Below the pieces are notes generated by a model, which ran no database searches, was not told where the DNA came from, and worked only from the letters and a program-made list of their open reading frames with translations. Shown piece after piece: positions 34,974 to 44,277 of a stretch of DNA of 64,000 nucleotides. The DNA is from Murimonas intestini. GTDB taxonomy: Bacteria; Bacillota; Clostridia; Lachnospirales; Lachnospiraceae. Made by a program: the position numbers and the translations under genes. The DNA is taken from contig NZ_JANKBI010000001.1 in assembly GCF_024622195.1 (NCBI RefSeq), positions 186,001-250,000 on the forward strand, in the 5' to 3' direction. Numbering within the stretch: position 1 is the first letter of the stretch; each line of letters opens with the position of its first letter.

Positions 34974-36077
34974 ATGCCCGCATTAATGAAAGACAAATAT
35001 TATAATGGCAATTCAATTCATGAATTGGCTTTACGCATTAAGGCTGTATATCCTTCGTTTCAGGACAGTGATTTTGTAAGTGACATTATGGATAAGACCT
35101 GGGATACATTAGCGCTGAAAGGCCGTATGCGGCAAATCTCAACAAATTTAGGAAAATATTTGCCTTCTGATTACGAACAGGCACTTGCTATCCTTGACCA
35201 GGTTGTTGCAGGGTATCCTGCGGGATTTCATGACAATGCTTTCATTTACTTGCCTGATTTTGTTGAAGTCTATGGGCAGGATGAGTGCCATTGGAATTTG
35301 TCGATTGCTGCATTGGAGAGGTATACCCAATACTCAACTGCTGAGTTTGCCGTAAGGCCATTTATTATAAACCATGAAAAGCGTATGATGGCACAGATGT
35401 CCATATGGGCGGAACATGACAATGAGCATGTCAGGCGGCTTGCCAGTGAGGGCTGCCGTCCTGCGCTGCCGTGGGGCCAAGTACTGCCCAGCTTTAAAAA
35501 AGACCCCACGTTAGTGCTTGGTATTTTAGAACAACTGAAAGCAGACCCGTCGCTGTATGTCCGTAAAAGTGTGGCCAATAATCTGAATGATATTTCCAAA
35601 ACCCATCCTCACCTTGTTGTACAAACCGCCATAGATTGGTATGGGAAAAACGAGTTTACTGATTGGATCATAAAACATGGATGCAGAACACTTCTAAAAA
35701 TGGGCAACAGGGATGTGCTGGCTATCTTTGGAGTTGCTGATGCCAGTTGTGTGGATGTTTACGACTTCGCGCTGGGAGCCGTATCCGTTTCCATCGGTGA
35801 GGATATGACCTTTTCCTTTAAAGTCAGAGCAAAAAAAGCAGCTAAAGTACGGTTAGAGTATGGCGTTCATTACGTGAAAGCAAACGGTGGGCAAAGCCGA
35901 AAAATATTTCAAATAACTGAAACTTCATTTATGGAAAATCAAGAAAAAACCTATGTAAAAACACTGTCTTTTAAAGATTTAAGTTCAAGAAAACATTACC
36001 CGGGAATCCATTCCCTTACAATTGTTGTAAATGGCACTGAAAAAGGTAAATTGGATTTTGAAGTACTGATTACTTAG
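34974..36077 (+). CDS. DNA alkylation repair protein (AlkC/AlkD-type HEAT repeats)
   Basis: A 367-residue protein. The start at 34974 has AAAGGAG eight bases upstream and gives MPALMKDKYYNG; an in-frame upstream ATG lacks such a site. Alpha-helical HEAT-like repeats span residues 1-270 (NLSIAALERYTQYSTAEFAV, RRLASEGCRPALPWG, YVRKSVANNLNDISKTHPHL) as in AlkC/AlkD glycosylases that remove 3-methyladenine-type lesions. A C-terminal beta domain (about 275-367, FSFKVRAKKAAKVRLEYGVHY) is like that of AlkC2-type enzymes. Intact and monocistronic, with its own terminator. A shredded partial copy lies at 57845-58090. Confidence 0.8.
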   Translation: MPALMKDKYYNGNSIHELALRIKAVYPSFQDSDFVSDIMDKTWDTLALKGRMRQISTNLGKYLPSDYEQALAILDQVVAGYPAGFHDNAFIYLPDFVEVYGQDECHWNLSIAALERYTQYSTAEFAVRPFIINHEKRMMAQMSIWAEHDNEHVRRLASEGCRPALPWGQVLPSFKKDPTLVLGILEQLKADPSLYVRKSVANNLNDISKTHPHLVVQTAIDWYGKNEFTDWIIKHGCRTLLKMGNRDVLAIFGVADASCVDVYDFALGAVSVSIGEDMTFSFKVRAKKAAKVRLEYGVHYVKANGGQSRKIFQITETSFMENQEKTYVKTLSFKDLSSRKHYPGIHSLTIVVNGTEKGKLDFEVLIT

Positions 36078-36078
36078 G

Positions 36079-36126
36079 TAATAGGATAAAGAATTGAGCA
36101 ATCCTGCTCCGTCTTTTATCCTATTT
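36079..36126 (+). terminator. Terminator of the AlkC-type gene
   Basis: AATAGGATAAA pairs with TTTTATCCTATT, with an inner GAGCA/TGCTC stem, followed by TTTC; the structure could also work on the minus strand. Confidence 0.8.
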
Positions 36127-36155
36127 TCAAGTAAATCCTTACTGATTATGAAATT

Positions 36156-36496
36156 TACTATATTCATCCCACTTCTTCTGTACCAGCCCAGTCTTGAATT
36201 AGATACTTCGACCACACCTTCCGGCGCGTGATAGGGTCTCCCGAGGTAAGACACTAATCTTTCGTCCCACAACCTCTTGATTTACAACTTCGGTTTACGT
36301 TTACAATTAGGGCTTTGATTTGCAATCTTACCCACCTTATCGCCTTATCAAGTTTCTGTTCGTAGGATCGAGAACTTTGCTACACCACTTCCTCCATGCA
36401 TACCATTACTGATACCGACTTGTGGTTCACTACACTTGGCGGTAAATACCCGTGGCTGGACTTTCACCAGCAAGATGAGTGCCATGCTCAGCACAC
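36156..36496 (-). mobile_element. Group II intron 5' fragment (domains I-III, no reverse transcriptase)
   Basis: On the minus strand the sequence begins GTGTG at 36496 (GUGUGCUGAGCAUGGC, then GCTGGTGAAAGTCCAGC of domain I) and ends near 36156 with GTACAGAAGAAGTGGGATGA followed by ATATAGTA. This parallels the end of domain III in the intact intron at 9893-11805 (ATACAGAAGTCAGCC...CATAGTA). The ORF and domains V-VI are missing. It starts right behind the terminator of the glycan operon. It is a different lineage from the other intron, judging by the 5' sequence. Confidence 0.72.
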
Positions 36497-36501
36497 AAAC
36501 T

Positions 36502-36539
36502 AAAAGATGCTATCCCCTCTTGCAAAGAAATAGCATCTT
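36502..36539 (-). terminator. Terminator of the glycan-utilisation operon
   Basis: AAGATGCTAT (36530-36539 on the minus strand) pairs with ATAGCATCTT (36504-36513), followed by TTAGTTT. It lies 22 bp after the GH106-like gene stop and directly abuts the intron fragment. Confidence 0.85.
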
Positions 36540-36561
36540 CTTAGTCTTAATAAAATTCTTG

Positions 36562-39159
36562 TTATACTTTTTCTTCTTTTTTACAATACTCCAGCACAGG
36601 AATATCACTCATGCCATATCCGTACCATACTTTCTGCATTGATATAAACCAATCTTTTCCGCCGCTTGCAGCCTTTACCTTTTGTTCCATAGTAGAAGTC
36701 ACTTCAATACGCAAAAGGTTCTTTCCCTTCTTCCATGCATGAGTCAGTTCAAAACAAAATGGTGCGGCTATCGCATTTCCCACATATTTCCCATTACACC
36801 ATACTTCTGCTGTCTCTCTGACTTGCGGGAGCTTTAGCATAATATAGTCTGCATCTCCCGGAAGCGTTCCCCCCGGAATCTGATACTCATAACAGATGGT
36901 TCCTGACCATCCGTCCTTCATGATACCGTCCAGACGTTCCGTAACCTCATAGGGAACAAATTCTCCGTTTTCTTTAAGGGAAATCGTCCATTTTCCGTTC
37001 AGCAAAGCAGTTCCTGTCATCTCTGGAAGTTCTTCTGTTGCCTCTATTTCTGCATCTGTCACTATAAACAGCGCACTCTCCATCGGATTTAATCGTACCG
37101 GTATACTGCCTCCCGCCAGTTTACGTCGGAAGATTCTGTTTTCCATAGGATCGTATCTATAGCATTTTCCATCAGCTTTGACTTTTAATCTTCCTTCAAA
37201 GGACGACCATGTAGACTCATTGAACAAAAAATAGACATGTCCTTCTCCTTTTTTAATCCCGCGATAAATCCGGATATCCGTATGGAACGGAGTAAGTGTT
37301 ACATCTGTCATATCGGCTAGTATATCTGCCAAATCCAAAAGTCCTACTGTCGTTCCCTGAACATTCTTTGGAGCAAAATCCGAAAAATATACTGGGAAAT
37401 CAACTGCTTTTGCCTTTTTACAGAATGCAGCTGCTTTCTCTCCCAAATATTCGCATCCCGGAATCACAAGAGCTTTATACTGCCTTCCATTCACTGTTAA
37501 AATCTTGTCTTTCAATACTAACACTTCTGATGGAAGAATATCAAAATCAATCTGGTGTTCCCGTAGAATCCGTGCACACTTCTGCATCTTCATCCAACGC
37601 TGTCCGCTCCATGCAGCTTCCGCATGATAGAGGACGGCAACAGGGGCAGTATGCTGATAAGCAGACAAAATATGCGCGGTACGGTTCATATACGCCATCA
37701 GTTTTCCAAAAGCAGGGAACAGGATATCCTCTCCTCCCGCATAGAAGTGGGGCGGACAGTCAAAATCTGGAAACGCCTTTGCGGAAAAAGCATGAGGTAC
37801 AAAATGATTCACACCGTCAGCAAGAAGGTGATCCGCAATATACTTCATGGTCTGAGTTCCTTCTGTCCAGCCATACGCGCCAAAACACTCGCATACACAG
37901 CGGTCCTTCTTCTTAGGGTCAATATGCGCCAGGGACGAACCGAGTTTCCCCAGAACATGATGATAAAATTCTCCGTCTCCGGAACCGGCAATAGATATAT
38001 GCTCCACATTTGCGCCGCCAACGGTAATCTGCGCACCGATATCGTCGATTCCCGCCATATCCTGCCCCCAGAGTCCCCGGAAGTAATGTCCTACGCTGGC
38101 GCCTAATCCTTCGGAAGCATTATTATCTTCGATAATGTGACCGATATATTCCACACCGTGATCTCTGCACCAGTTTCCGATCTGCTCGCTGAAACTTTTC
38201 TTTACCAGATCTGTAAGTGCGTTCATAAATGTATTCCGGATATCTGCGGTTTCCTCTGCGGTTCCCATCTCTCCCCAAAGTGCGGGAAGATTTACTGGAT
38301 AGTTTTCTCCCCAGAGTTCTTTTAATGCTGTTTCCATTTCTTTACTCCACGGAAGCGGCATTCTTGTTTTTCCTACGATACATCCCAGCGCATTTCCAGA
38401 AGGATTTCCGAGGAAAGGCTCATCTGAGAAAAATCCGGCGATTGTTTTTCCGAATTCATCCGCATAGCGCGCGTAATGAGCTTCGTATACCGTATCCAAA
38501 AGTATTTTACAAGAATCCGGAGCTACAAGATTGATGGAATCAGGAGATGCGCCGTTGTGGGTAACATAGAACGCAAATACTCTCCACATTCCCGCCGGCA
38601 CGTCCCAGATGAGATATCCCTCTTCAATCTTGCCTGTCAGGACGACTGCCTCTTCCACATGATCTGGACCGTTGCCTATACCGCCGTCCAGACGGGCGGC
38701 AACAATTGCCAGCAGACAATCATCATCATAGTCCAGCGGCTGAGGTGCGATCGGATTTTGCGGCGTCGATGCCAGTTTACCTATATCAAGCCGAACCCTT
38801 CGCTGAGGTCCGAAAATATCCGTCCTGTTACAGGCAAGATATTGTTTGTGAAGTTCTGCCGGTGCTGTCTTTACTGCTCCGGCAGCTGCTCCTGTTGGGT
38901 AATGCTGGTCGTCCAATATCCACACCTTCATATTCCGTTTTTTTGCCTCATCCAGAATGATATCAAGATCCTGCCACCACTTTGGCCCCAGAAAATCAGG
39001 ATGAGGTCTGGATTCTAAGCAAACTGCCCTGATATTGGCTTCATGGATTGCTGTCATATAGGATCTTAATGTGGCTTCGTCTTCTCCATGGAGCCATAGA
39101 AATGGAAGAATATAGTTTTCTTCCATTCCATTTAAACACTCATTGATTGTTTTTAACAT
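36562..39159 (-). CDS. Glycoside hydrolase, GH106-like (putative alpha-L-rhamnosidase)
   Basis: An 865-residue enzyme without signal peptide, so acting in the cytoplasm on imported oligosaccharides. The N-terminal TIM-barrel-like segment (FLWLHGEDEATLRSYMTAIH, RAVCLESRPHPDFLGPKWWQ, KVWILDDQHYPTGAAAG) and the mid part (GFFSDEPFLGN, EYIGHIIEDNNASEGLGASV, HYFRGLWGQDMAGIDDIGAQ) fit the GH106/rhamnosidase-like family. A C-terminal galactose-binding-like domain follows (EVWCNGKYVGNAIAAPFCFE). Glutamates of SDEP and IIED are candidate catalytic acids. Start ATG at 39159 has AAGGAGGAG. Last gene of the operon before the terminator at 36502-36539. Specificity is inferred from family resemblance only. 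Confidence 0.78.
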   Translation of the reverse strand: MLKTINECLNGMEENYILPFLWLHGEDEATLRSYMTAIHEANIRAVCLESRPHPDFLGPKWWQDLDIILDEAKKRNMKVWILDDQHYPTGAAAGAVKTAPAELHKQYLACNRTDIFGPQRRVRLDIGKLASTPQNPIAPQPLDYDDDCLLAIVAARLDGGIGNGPDHVEEAVVLTGKIEEGYLIWDVPAGMWRVFAFYVTHNGASPDSINLVAPDSCKILLDTVYEAHYARYADEFGKTIAGFFSDEPFLGNPSGNALGCIVGKTRMPLPWSKEMETALKELWGENYPVNLPALWGEMGTAEETADIRNTFMNALTDLVKKSFSEQIGNWCRDHGVEYIGHIIEDNNASEGLGASVGHYFRGLWGQDMAGIDDIGAQITVGGANVEHISIAGSGDGEFYHHVLGKLGSSLAHIDPKKKDRCVCECFGAYGWTEGTQTMKYIADHLLADGVNHFVPHAFSAKAFPDFDCPPHFYAGGEDILFPAFGKLMAYMNRTAHILSAYQHTAPVAVLYHAEAAWSGQRWMKMQKCARILREHQIDFDILPSEVLVLKDKILTVNGRQYKALVIPGCEYLGEKAAAFCKKAKAVDFPVYFSDFAPKNVQGTTVGLLDLADILADMTDVTLTPFHTDIRIYRGIKKGEGHVYFLFNESTWSSFEGRLKVKADGKCYRYDPMENRIFRRKLAGGSIPVRLNPMESALFIVTDAEIEATEELPEMTGTALLNGKWTISLKENGEFVPYEVTERLDGIMKDGWSGTICYEYQIPGGTLPGDADYIMLKLPQVRETAEVWCNGKYVGNAIAAPFCFELTHAWKKGKNLLRIEVTSTMEQKVKAASGGKDWFISMQKVWYGYGMSDIPVLEYCKKEEKV

Positions 39160-39173
39160 GCTTCTCCTCCTTT

Positions 39174-39245
39174 TTAACAGTACAAATCCGCATCCGAAGT
39201 TCCCTGCGCTTTTGCCATTAATTCAAAAGTTGCGTCGTTTGTCAT
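39174..39245 (-). CDS. Small ORF (23 residues) with strong ribosome site
   Basis: Between the GH2 and GH106-like genes, GGAAGGAG precedes ATG by eight bases and opens a frame MTNDATFELMAKAQGTSDAD followed by LYC and TAA. The stop lies 12 bases before the next gene's start (with its own AAGGAGGAG). It has no membrane character. It could be a true small protein, a coupling ORF, or the 5' end of a gene lost by deletion. Confidence 0.45.
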   Translation of the reverse strand: MTNDATFELMAKAQGTSDADLYC

Positions 39246-39276
39246 TTTCAAAATCTCCTTCCGCATGTCTTATTTT

Positions 39277-41733
39277 TCAGACTACAGGTATCTCTACAAC
39301 GACACTGTCCATTCCTTCTGCCGATACAGTCAGTCTTGCAGTTCCCTTTTCCTCTCCTGCACGTACCACTGCCAGTACGCGTCCATAAAAGGTCTTATGA
39401 GTCGTGTCATAATAATTTTCCCCGGTTCTCGGATCTGCCGAGCCGCTGGCCTGCAGGATGCCTGCCCCTGTCAGTGAAACTGTAACATCTTTCTGGACAG
39501 CAGTATTCAAGATACCATTTTCATCGGCCAGTTCAATATTAATAAAGCACAGGTCATTCGTGCCGGCACGGAGGCTCTCGCTTTCTTTTTTAACCCACAA
39601 GCGCGGTGTACCGGCCGTTTTCAGATGGAAGCGTCCAACCTCTTTCCCTGCGATATAAGTTACCGCCTCGACTTCGCCTGTTTCATACACGGTATCCCAC
39701 TTGCAATAGAACTTTTTAAACTCGTCTCCGACAGGTTTTCTTCCCTGAGAGATACCGTTGATAAAAAGTTCCGCCTCCTCGGCGTCCGAATAGACTTCAG
39801 CTATGATCGGATGCCCCTCATATCCGGGCCATGTCCATGAAGAGATAGAATCCGTCCAGATATGATTGCCGTCAGCCGGCTTCTGACCATAACGCCCCGG
39901 CCGCTGTACCGCGATATACGGCGTATGATTTCTTCCTCCCCATATGATTTCCCTCCAATAAGATATAGGACGCCTGAAACCTGTCAGATCGAAATCTCCG
40001 CTATATGCAGCAATCCACGGATAATCCCCGTAAAATCTGTCTATCTTATCATCTTCGTATCCGAAATGACCAATTCCTACTTCACCCAGATAATCCCATG
40101 AAGTCCAGCTGAAATCTCCAATGAGATATCCATGCTTTTCCACCAGTTCCCAGTTTTCTGCCAAAGCCGCCGGAGAAGTCTCCGAACCTACCACGATCCG
40201 GTTCGGGGATAGTTTCGGTTCGTTTTCATATCGCTCTGTCGTATAATTATATCCTATCACATCCAACACGCCGCAGGATTCTTCAATCCGCTCCTGCAGG
40301 ATATCGCTGTTTAAAATCCATGAGCGCATATCCTGCTGCATATCTTTGGATACCTGATTGATCTCGCCGCTCTTCGCACCTGCGCTTTCCGGTTTCTGCG
40401 CTCTCATCATAGGCACAACTACATCCAGTATTGCTCCCGGAAGATTGAGCGCATTGGTAATATACCGGGTCTTGTCGATGGACCGTATTTTTTCCGCGAT
40501 TTTTCTCCCCCATGACGCATCTGTAGGAGAGCCGGCTTCCGGTATCTCGTTGCCAATGGAATACAGTACTACGCAGGGATGGTTATAATCCTTGTACACC
40601 ATCTGTTCTACATCCCGCTCCCACCACTCAGCAAAGCTGAAACCGTAGTCAAAATCACATTTACAGCTCGTCCATACATCTGTAAACTCATCCATGACCA
40701 ACAGTCCTGTCCGGTCGCAGGCGTCCAGCATTGCTTTCGACATCGGATAGTGGGCGGAGCGCAGGGCATTGTAGCCTGCCTTTTTATGCAGCCTTGCCCG
40801 GCGCAGTTCCGCATCTTCAAACGCAGCGGCCCCCAACATCCCATTGTCGTGATGGATACAGCCGCCTTTCAGTTTGACTGTTCTTCCATTGAGCTGCAGT
40901 CCCCGTTCCGGGTCCAGAGTCAACGAACGGATTCCAAACGAGACCGCTGTCTTATCTCTGATTTCCTCCGATTCCAGAATGCTCTCACAGGTATACAGAT
41001 ACGGGGCGTCAAGGTTCCACAGCTTAGGATTCTTTACATAGATTCGCTGCTGTACCGTGAGTGTTCCCTCAGAAAAAATATGAAATTTCGTGCGCTCTTT
41101 CGCCACTTCCGCACCATCTTCATCCCGGATCACGGTTTTCAGCCATCCGCATCGAAATCCGAGATTCTCATTTTCTATCTTTGTCCGAACCTCCACAACT
41201 GCCCGATCGGATTCAGCAATCGGGGTAGATATCATCACTCCATCCATGGAGATATGCAGAGGTTCTCCCTTTATAATTTTCACATTGCGGTAGATCCCGC
41301 CGCCGGAATACCATCTGGAATTAGGCTGTGCTCCATTTTTGGCGATTACTTTGACCGTATTCTCTTCTCCAAAACGGAGAAAATCTGTGATGTTCACATA
41401 AAAATTTGAATAGGCATAGGGGTGCTGCCCCGCGAATCCTCCGTTTACCCAGACGAATGCATACTGCATCACGCCCTCGAATTCCAGATAGATGACTTTG
41501 CCCTGATCTTCTTTCGGGACAAAGAAAGTTTTGGTATATTCCAGATTTTCTGCTTTAAAAAAGGCGCCTCCTCCTGCCGTTGGATATTCCGGACTCCGCC
41601 CTGAGCATATCATGGCGTCATGTGGCAGTGTCACGGACTGAGGTTCCTGCACTTTCTCCGGATAAAAAAGCGCGTCCAGAGCGGCAACACTCCTGCAGAC
41701 CTTCCAGTTATCATTAAAATTTTCTCTAAGCAT
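39277..41733 (-). CDS. Glycoside hydrolase family 2 enzyme (beta-galactosidase/glucuronidase superfamily), first
   Basis: An 818-residue cytoplasmic GH2 enzyme. It has a sugar-binding domain (about 15-170: SVTLPHDAMI, QPNSRWYSGGGIYRNVKI), an immunoglobulin-like domain (about 175-280), a TIM barrel (about 285-600: LKGGCIHHDNGMLGA, YNALRSAHYPMSKAMLD) with acid/base Glu in LYSIGNEIPE and nucleophile Glu in VVGSETSPA, and C-terminal DUF4982- and Ig-like domains (VTVSLTGAGILQASGSADPR). AAGGAGG precedes the ATG. Operon member between the alpha/beta hydrolase and the small ORF. The exact sugar cannot be told from sequence. Confidence 0.9.
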   Translation of the reverse strand: MLRENFNDNWKVCRSVAALDALFYPEKVQEPQSVTLPHDAMICSGRSPEYPTAGGGAFFKAENLEYTKTFFVPKEDQGKVIYLEFEGVMQYAFVWVNGGFAGQHPYAYSNFYVNITDFLRFGEENTVKVIAKNGAQPNSRWYSGGGIYRNVKIIKGEPLHISMDGVMISTPIAESDRAVVEVRTKIENENLGFRCGWLKTVIRDEDGAEVAKERTKFHIFSEGTLTVQQRIYVKNPKLWNLDAPYLYTCESILESEEIRDKTAVSFGIRSLTLDPERGLQLNGRTVKLKGGCIHHDNGMLGAAAFEDAELRRARLHKKAGYNALRSAHYPMSKAMLDACDRTGLLVMDEFTDVWTSCKCDFDYGFSFAEWWERDVEQMVYKDYNHPCVVLYSIGNEIPEAGSPTDASWGRKIAEKIRSIDKTRYITNALNLPGAILDVVVPMMRAQKPESAGAKSGEINQVSKDMQQDMRSWILNSDILQERIEESCGVLDVIGYNYTTERYENEPKLSPNRIVVGSETSPAALAENWELVEKHGYLIGDFSWTSWDYLGEVGIGHFGYEDDKIDRFYGDYPWIAAYSGDFDLTGFRRPISYWREIIWGGRNHTPYIAVQRPGRYGQKPADGNHIWTDSISSWTWPGYEGHPIIAEVYSDAEEAELFINGISQGRKPVGDEFKKFYCKWDTVYETGEVEAVTYIAGKEVGRFHLKTAGTPRLWVKKESESLRAGTNDLCFINIELADENGILNTAVQKDVTVSLTGAGILQASGSADPRTGENYYDTTHKTFYGRVLAVVRAGEEKGTARLTVSAEGMDSVVVEIPVV

Positions 41734-41777
41734 GATATAATTCCTCCTTATCCGCCGAATATATTGGATAGTTCAAC

Positions 41778-42773
41778 CTATTTTCCTAACTTTCCTAACA
41801 CGGCATCTATAAATCTTATCATCTTTTCATTTCCTGCTTTGCCTGCCGTAGTTTCAGCCTGAGAAAGAAAGCCATGACCAAACTCCCCCATGGAAAGGGG
41901 CGGATAATACAGATCACATCGAACGCCAATCTCGTCCAATTTGACTTTCAATTTCAAAGCAGACTGGATAAAGAAATGATCCGCAGTGCTTCCGGTAACA
42001 AAAGTCGGAATATAACTGTCCGCAATATGTTCCGGCACATCACAGAGGATGGAATTCGGACCATGTAGGAAATCTTCCTCTCCCACCCAGCATCCCAACA
42101 TCGTATCCATCCCCTTTGGGTTTTTAAATGTATGAAAGCACAGGGCAGCTTCATCGATAATAAGACCTTTTATCTGCTCACGCCGGACTGTCGGTACAAA
42201 AGGAAATTGGGCAGCATAGGAACTGTCGGAAATCACCAGTCCATATATTTCAGTCATGTCCGCCCCAGCACTTCCGCCTCCCAGTAGCATCTGGTCAGAA
42301 TCCAATCCATACTCTTTCCCATGCCCGCCTAAAAATCCCAATACCTGATCTACCTGTTCAATCTGAACAGGGAATCTGTATTCCGGAGCAAAGGCGTAGC
42401 TTGCACTGACTACTCCGATCCCTTTGTCTAAAAAATATCCGAACCATTCCCTCATGCCGGTGGGGTCCTTAGTCAGCGGATCTCCCATGCGGCGGTTCCC
42501 AAAAAGGAATCCGCCGCCGTGAAAGTAGACGAACACAGGTACTCCGTTTTCTCCTGCGCTCTCCATCCATTCTTTCTTCGGGAGATAAATATCCAAAAAA
42601 CTATTCGGGTACTTCGTTCCATAAGGAATATCCGTAATCACACGCACGCCATCCTCTCTTACAATATCCACGGCTTCCGACTGTGCGTCAAAAGAATTCG
42701 GTTTGCGCTTAAAATACTTCCTACAGGCTGTATTCTGGATAAATCTTGCTCTTCGATCAAATTTAGTTTTCAT
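41778..42773 (-). CDS. Alpha/beta hydrolase (carboxylesterase-like)
   Basis: A 331-residue hydrolase. I set the start at 42773, where AAAAGGTGAC precedes the ATG; it then overlaps the symporter stop by 11 bases. Motifs: oxyanion VYFHGGGFLFGNRRMGD, nucleophile elbow LLGGGSAGADMTEI (GxSxG) and a probable catalytic His in GEFGHGFLSQAET. It resembles hormone-sensitive-lipase/type-B esterases, and in this operon most likely removes acetyl or other ester groups from oligosaccharides (inference). No signal peptide. Confidence 0.8.
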   Translation of the reverse strand: MKTKFDRRARFIQNTACRKYFKRKPNSFDAQSEAVDIVREDGVRVITDIPYGTKYPNSFLDIYLPKKEWMESAGENGVPVFVYFHGGGFLFGNRRMGDPLTKDPTGMREWFGYFLDKGIGVVSASYAFAPEYRFPVQIEQVDQVLGFLGGHGKEYGLDSDQMLLGGGSAGADMTEIYGLVISDSSYAAQFPFVPTVRREQIKGLIIDEAALCFHTFKNPKGMDTMLGCWVGEEDFLHGPNSILCDVPEHIADSYIPTFVTGSTADHFFIQSALKLKVKLDEIGVRCDLYYPPLSMGEFGHGFLSQAETTAGKAGNEKMIRFIDAVLGKLGK

Positions 42774-44259
42774 AATGTTTGTCACCTTTTTCCTCATCCG
42801 CAGTTACAGCGGCTTCCTTTTGAACACCGGGAGCATATTTTCCCTCTTTCAGATCTGCCTCAATTTGTGGATAAATCTTATCCAAGGTATAAAACAGCAT
42901 TATAATAATGCAGGTAATCGCCATAAGCGCCGGCATCCAGATATATCCGAAGCTAATCATATTCAACGTTTGCTGAGACTGAACCAGTGACTGCTCCACA
43001 AAGCCCGATATGCTGAGCATAAAACCAACAATAATCGTCCCAAGACTTCCGCTCGCTTTCATAGCAAAAGAATTTGCCGCGTTACCCATCCCCATATTAC
43101 TGAAGCCGTTCTTCCACTCACCGTAAGTAAGCGTATCCTGGATAATACTGCCCGTGGGACCTGCTGTAATTCCGTATCCTAAACCTTTAATAATACTGCC
43201 CATGTAGATAACCATAGTATTCATTGAGAACACAGGCAACAGGCAGCCGATCAGGTTTATTCCCAGCCCTACAAGTATAACGTTTCGTTTTCCCAGTCTG
43301 GTCATAAGGGGAAGACTGATAAGCGTACCAGGAATCGCCGTCAGACTTATAAGAGATACAATTATGCCCTGAGCATCCAGATCATTCATAATATACTGAG
43401 AAAAATATACCGCCATAGTAATATTTATCGTCAGTAATACGGAAATAAATACGCACACAACCAAAGTAGTTACCCAGAATTTATTTTTAATAAGAGACAG
43501 CAGTGATTTACCCGCGCTAATTTTCTCCCCTGTCACGGAGCGGAGTGTTTTATCTGCGATCTCATTTTCATTTCTCACCTGATTTACACGTTCATGTGTA
43601 AAAAAGTGATGAATCAATGTCAGGCAGACAAAGATAACCGCGTAAACAATCATAGCCATACTCCATCCTTTCTGACTATATTCATCTCCGCCGCCAAAGA
43701 ACCTTGCAAAACGGAAAATCGTGTTGCTGGTAAAAATACCAGTTGCCAGACTGAATATTCTTGCCACAACGCCGTTTCTTCCTCTTGAGCTCTGGTTAGT
43801 AGTCATCAGACCATTTAATGACGTAAAGGAAATCCCAAGGGCTGTACCGCAGATTGTTGTCACCAAATTATAGGTGAGAAACATATAAATCACCTGACCT
43901 GCCATCCCGATGCTATGAGGCACATTAAAGACGAGAAGCATGGAGATCACCGTAGGCAGAATGAATCGAAAATACCATGGTTTCGCTTTTCCAATCTTGG
44001 TCTGCGTGCGGTCAATAATGCGTCCCATGATCAGATCAGATAATCCATCCATCATTCTGGATGCAGCCAGTACACTGGTGGCAAGCAGCACATCCATCCC
44101 CAGAACCATCGTATAATAGATTAAAATGTAGTTTCCGATCATAGTTCCGGATACGTCGTTTGCTGCATTTCCGACGCCATAGGCGAGATGCTCGCCCCAT
44201 CCTACCTTTGCATCTGACGCCATATTGATTTCTTTTTTCCCAAATAATTTTTTCATCAT
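42763..44259 (-). CDS. GPH-family sugar:cation symporter
   Basis: A 498-residue MFS-type symporter of the glycoside-pentoside-hexuronide family, with about 12 helices. Signature segments: ASRMMDGLSDLIMGRIIDRTQ, KPWYFRFILPTVISMLLVF, NLVTTICGTALGISFTSLNG, PGTLISLPLMTRLGKRNV, LTYGEWKNGFSNMGMGNAA. It imports oligosaccharides or glycosides for the cytoplasmic hydrolases of this operon. GAAAGGAG precedes MMKKLF (either Met possible). The C-terminus overlaps the next gene. No ABC or PTS sugar transporter occurs in the locus, so this is probably its sole uptake route. Confidence 0.9.
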   Translation of the reverse strand: MMKKLFGKKEINMASDAKVGWGEHLAYGVGNAANDVSGTMIGNYILIYYTMVLGMDVLLATSVLAASRMMDGLSDLIMGRIIDRTQTKIGKAKPWYFRFILPTVISMLLVFNVPHSIGMAGQVIYMFLTYNLVTTICGTALGISFTSLNGLMTTNQSSRGRNGVVARIFSLATGIFTSNTIFRFARFFGGGDEYSQKGWSMAMIVYAVIFVCLTLIHHFFTHERVNQVRNENEIADKTLRSVTGEKISAGKSLLSLIKNKFWVTTLVVCVFISVLLTINITMAVYFSQYIMNDLDAQGIIVSLISLTAIPGTLISLPLMTRLGKRNVILVGLGINLIGCLLPVFSMNTMVIYMGSIIKGLGYGITAGPTGSIIQDTLTYGEWKNGFSNMGMGNAANSFAMKASGSLGTIIVGFMLSISGFVEQSLVQSQQTLNMISFGYIWMPALMAITCIIIMLFYTLDKIYPQIEADLKEGKYAPGVQKEAAVTADEEKGDKHYEN

Positions 44260-44277
44260 AATCTCCTTTCTCGCTTG

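Noticed and set aside
35985..36272. Minus-strand ORF of 95 codons ending inside the AlkC-type gene
   Set aside because: The reading crosses a terminator and the group II intron fragment; better explained as structured intron RNA.
37296..38106. Overlapping plus-strand ORFs of 206 and 160 codons
   Set aside because: Antisense to the GH106-like gene; codon pattern follows the minus-strand frame.
40579..41409. Plus-strand ORF of 276 codons within the first GH2 gene
   Set aside because: Lies wholly antisense to a well-supported GH2 coding sequence and has low-complexity, non-family sequence.
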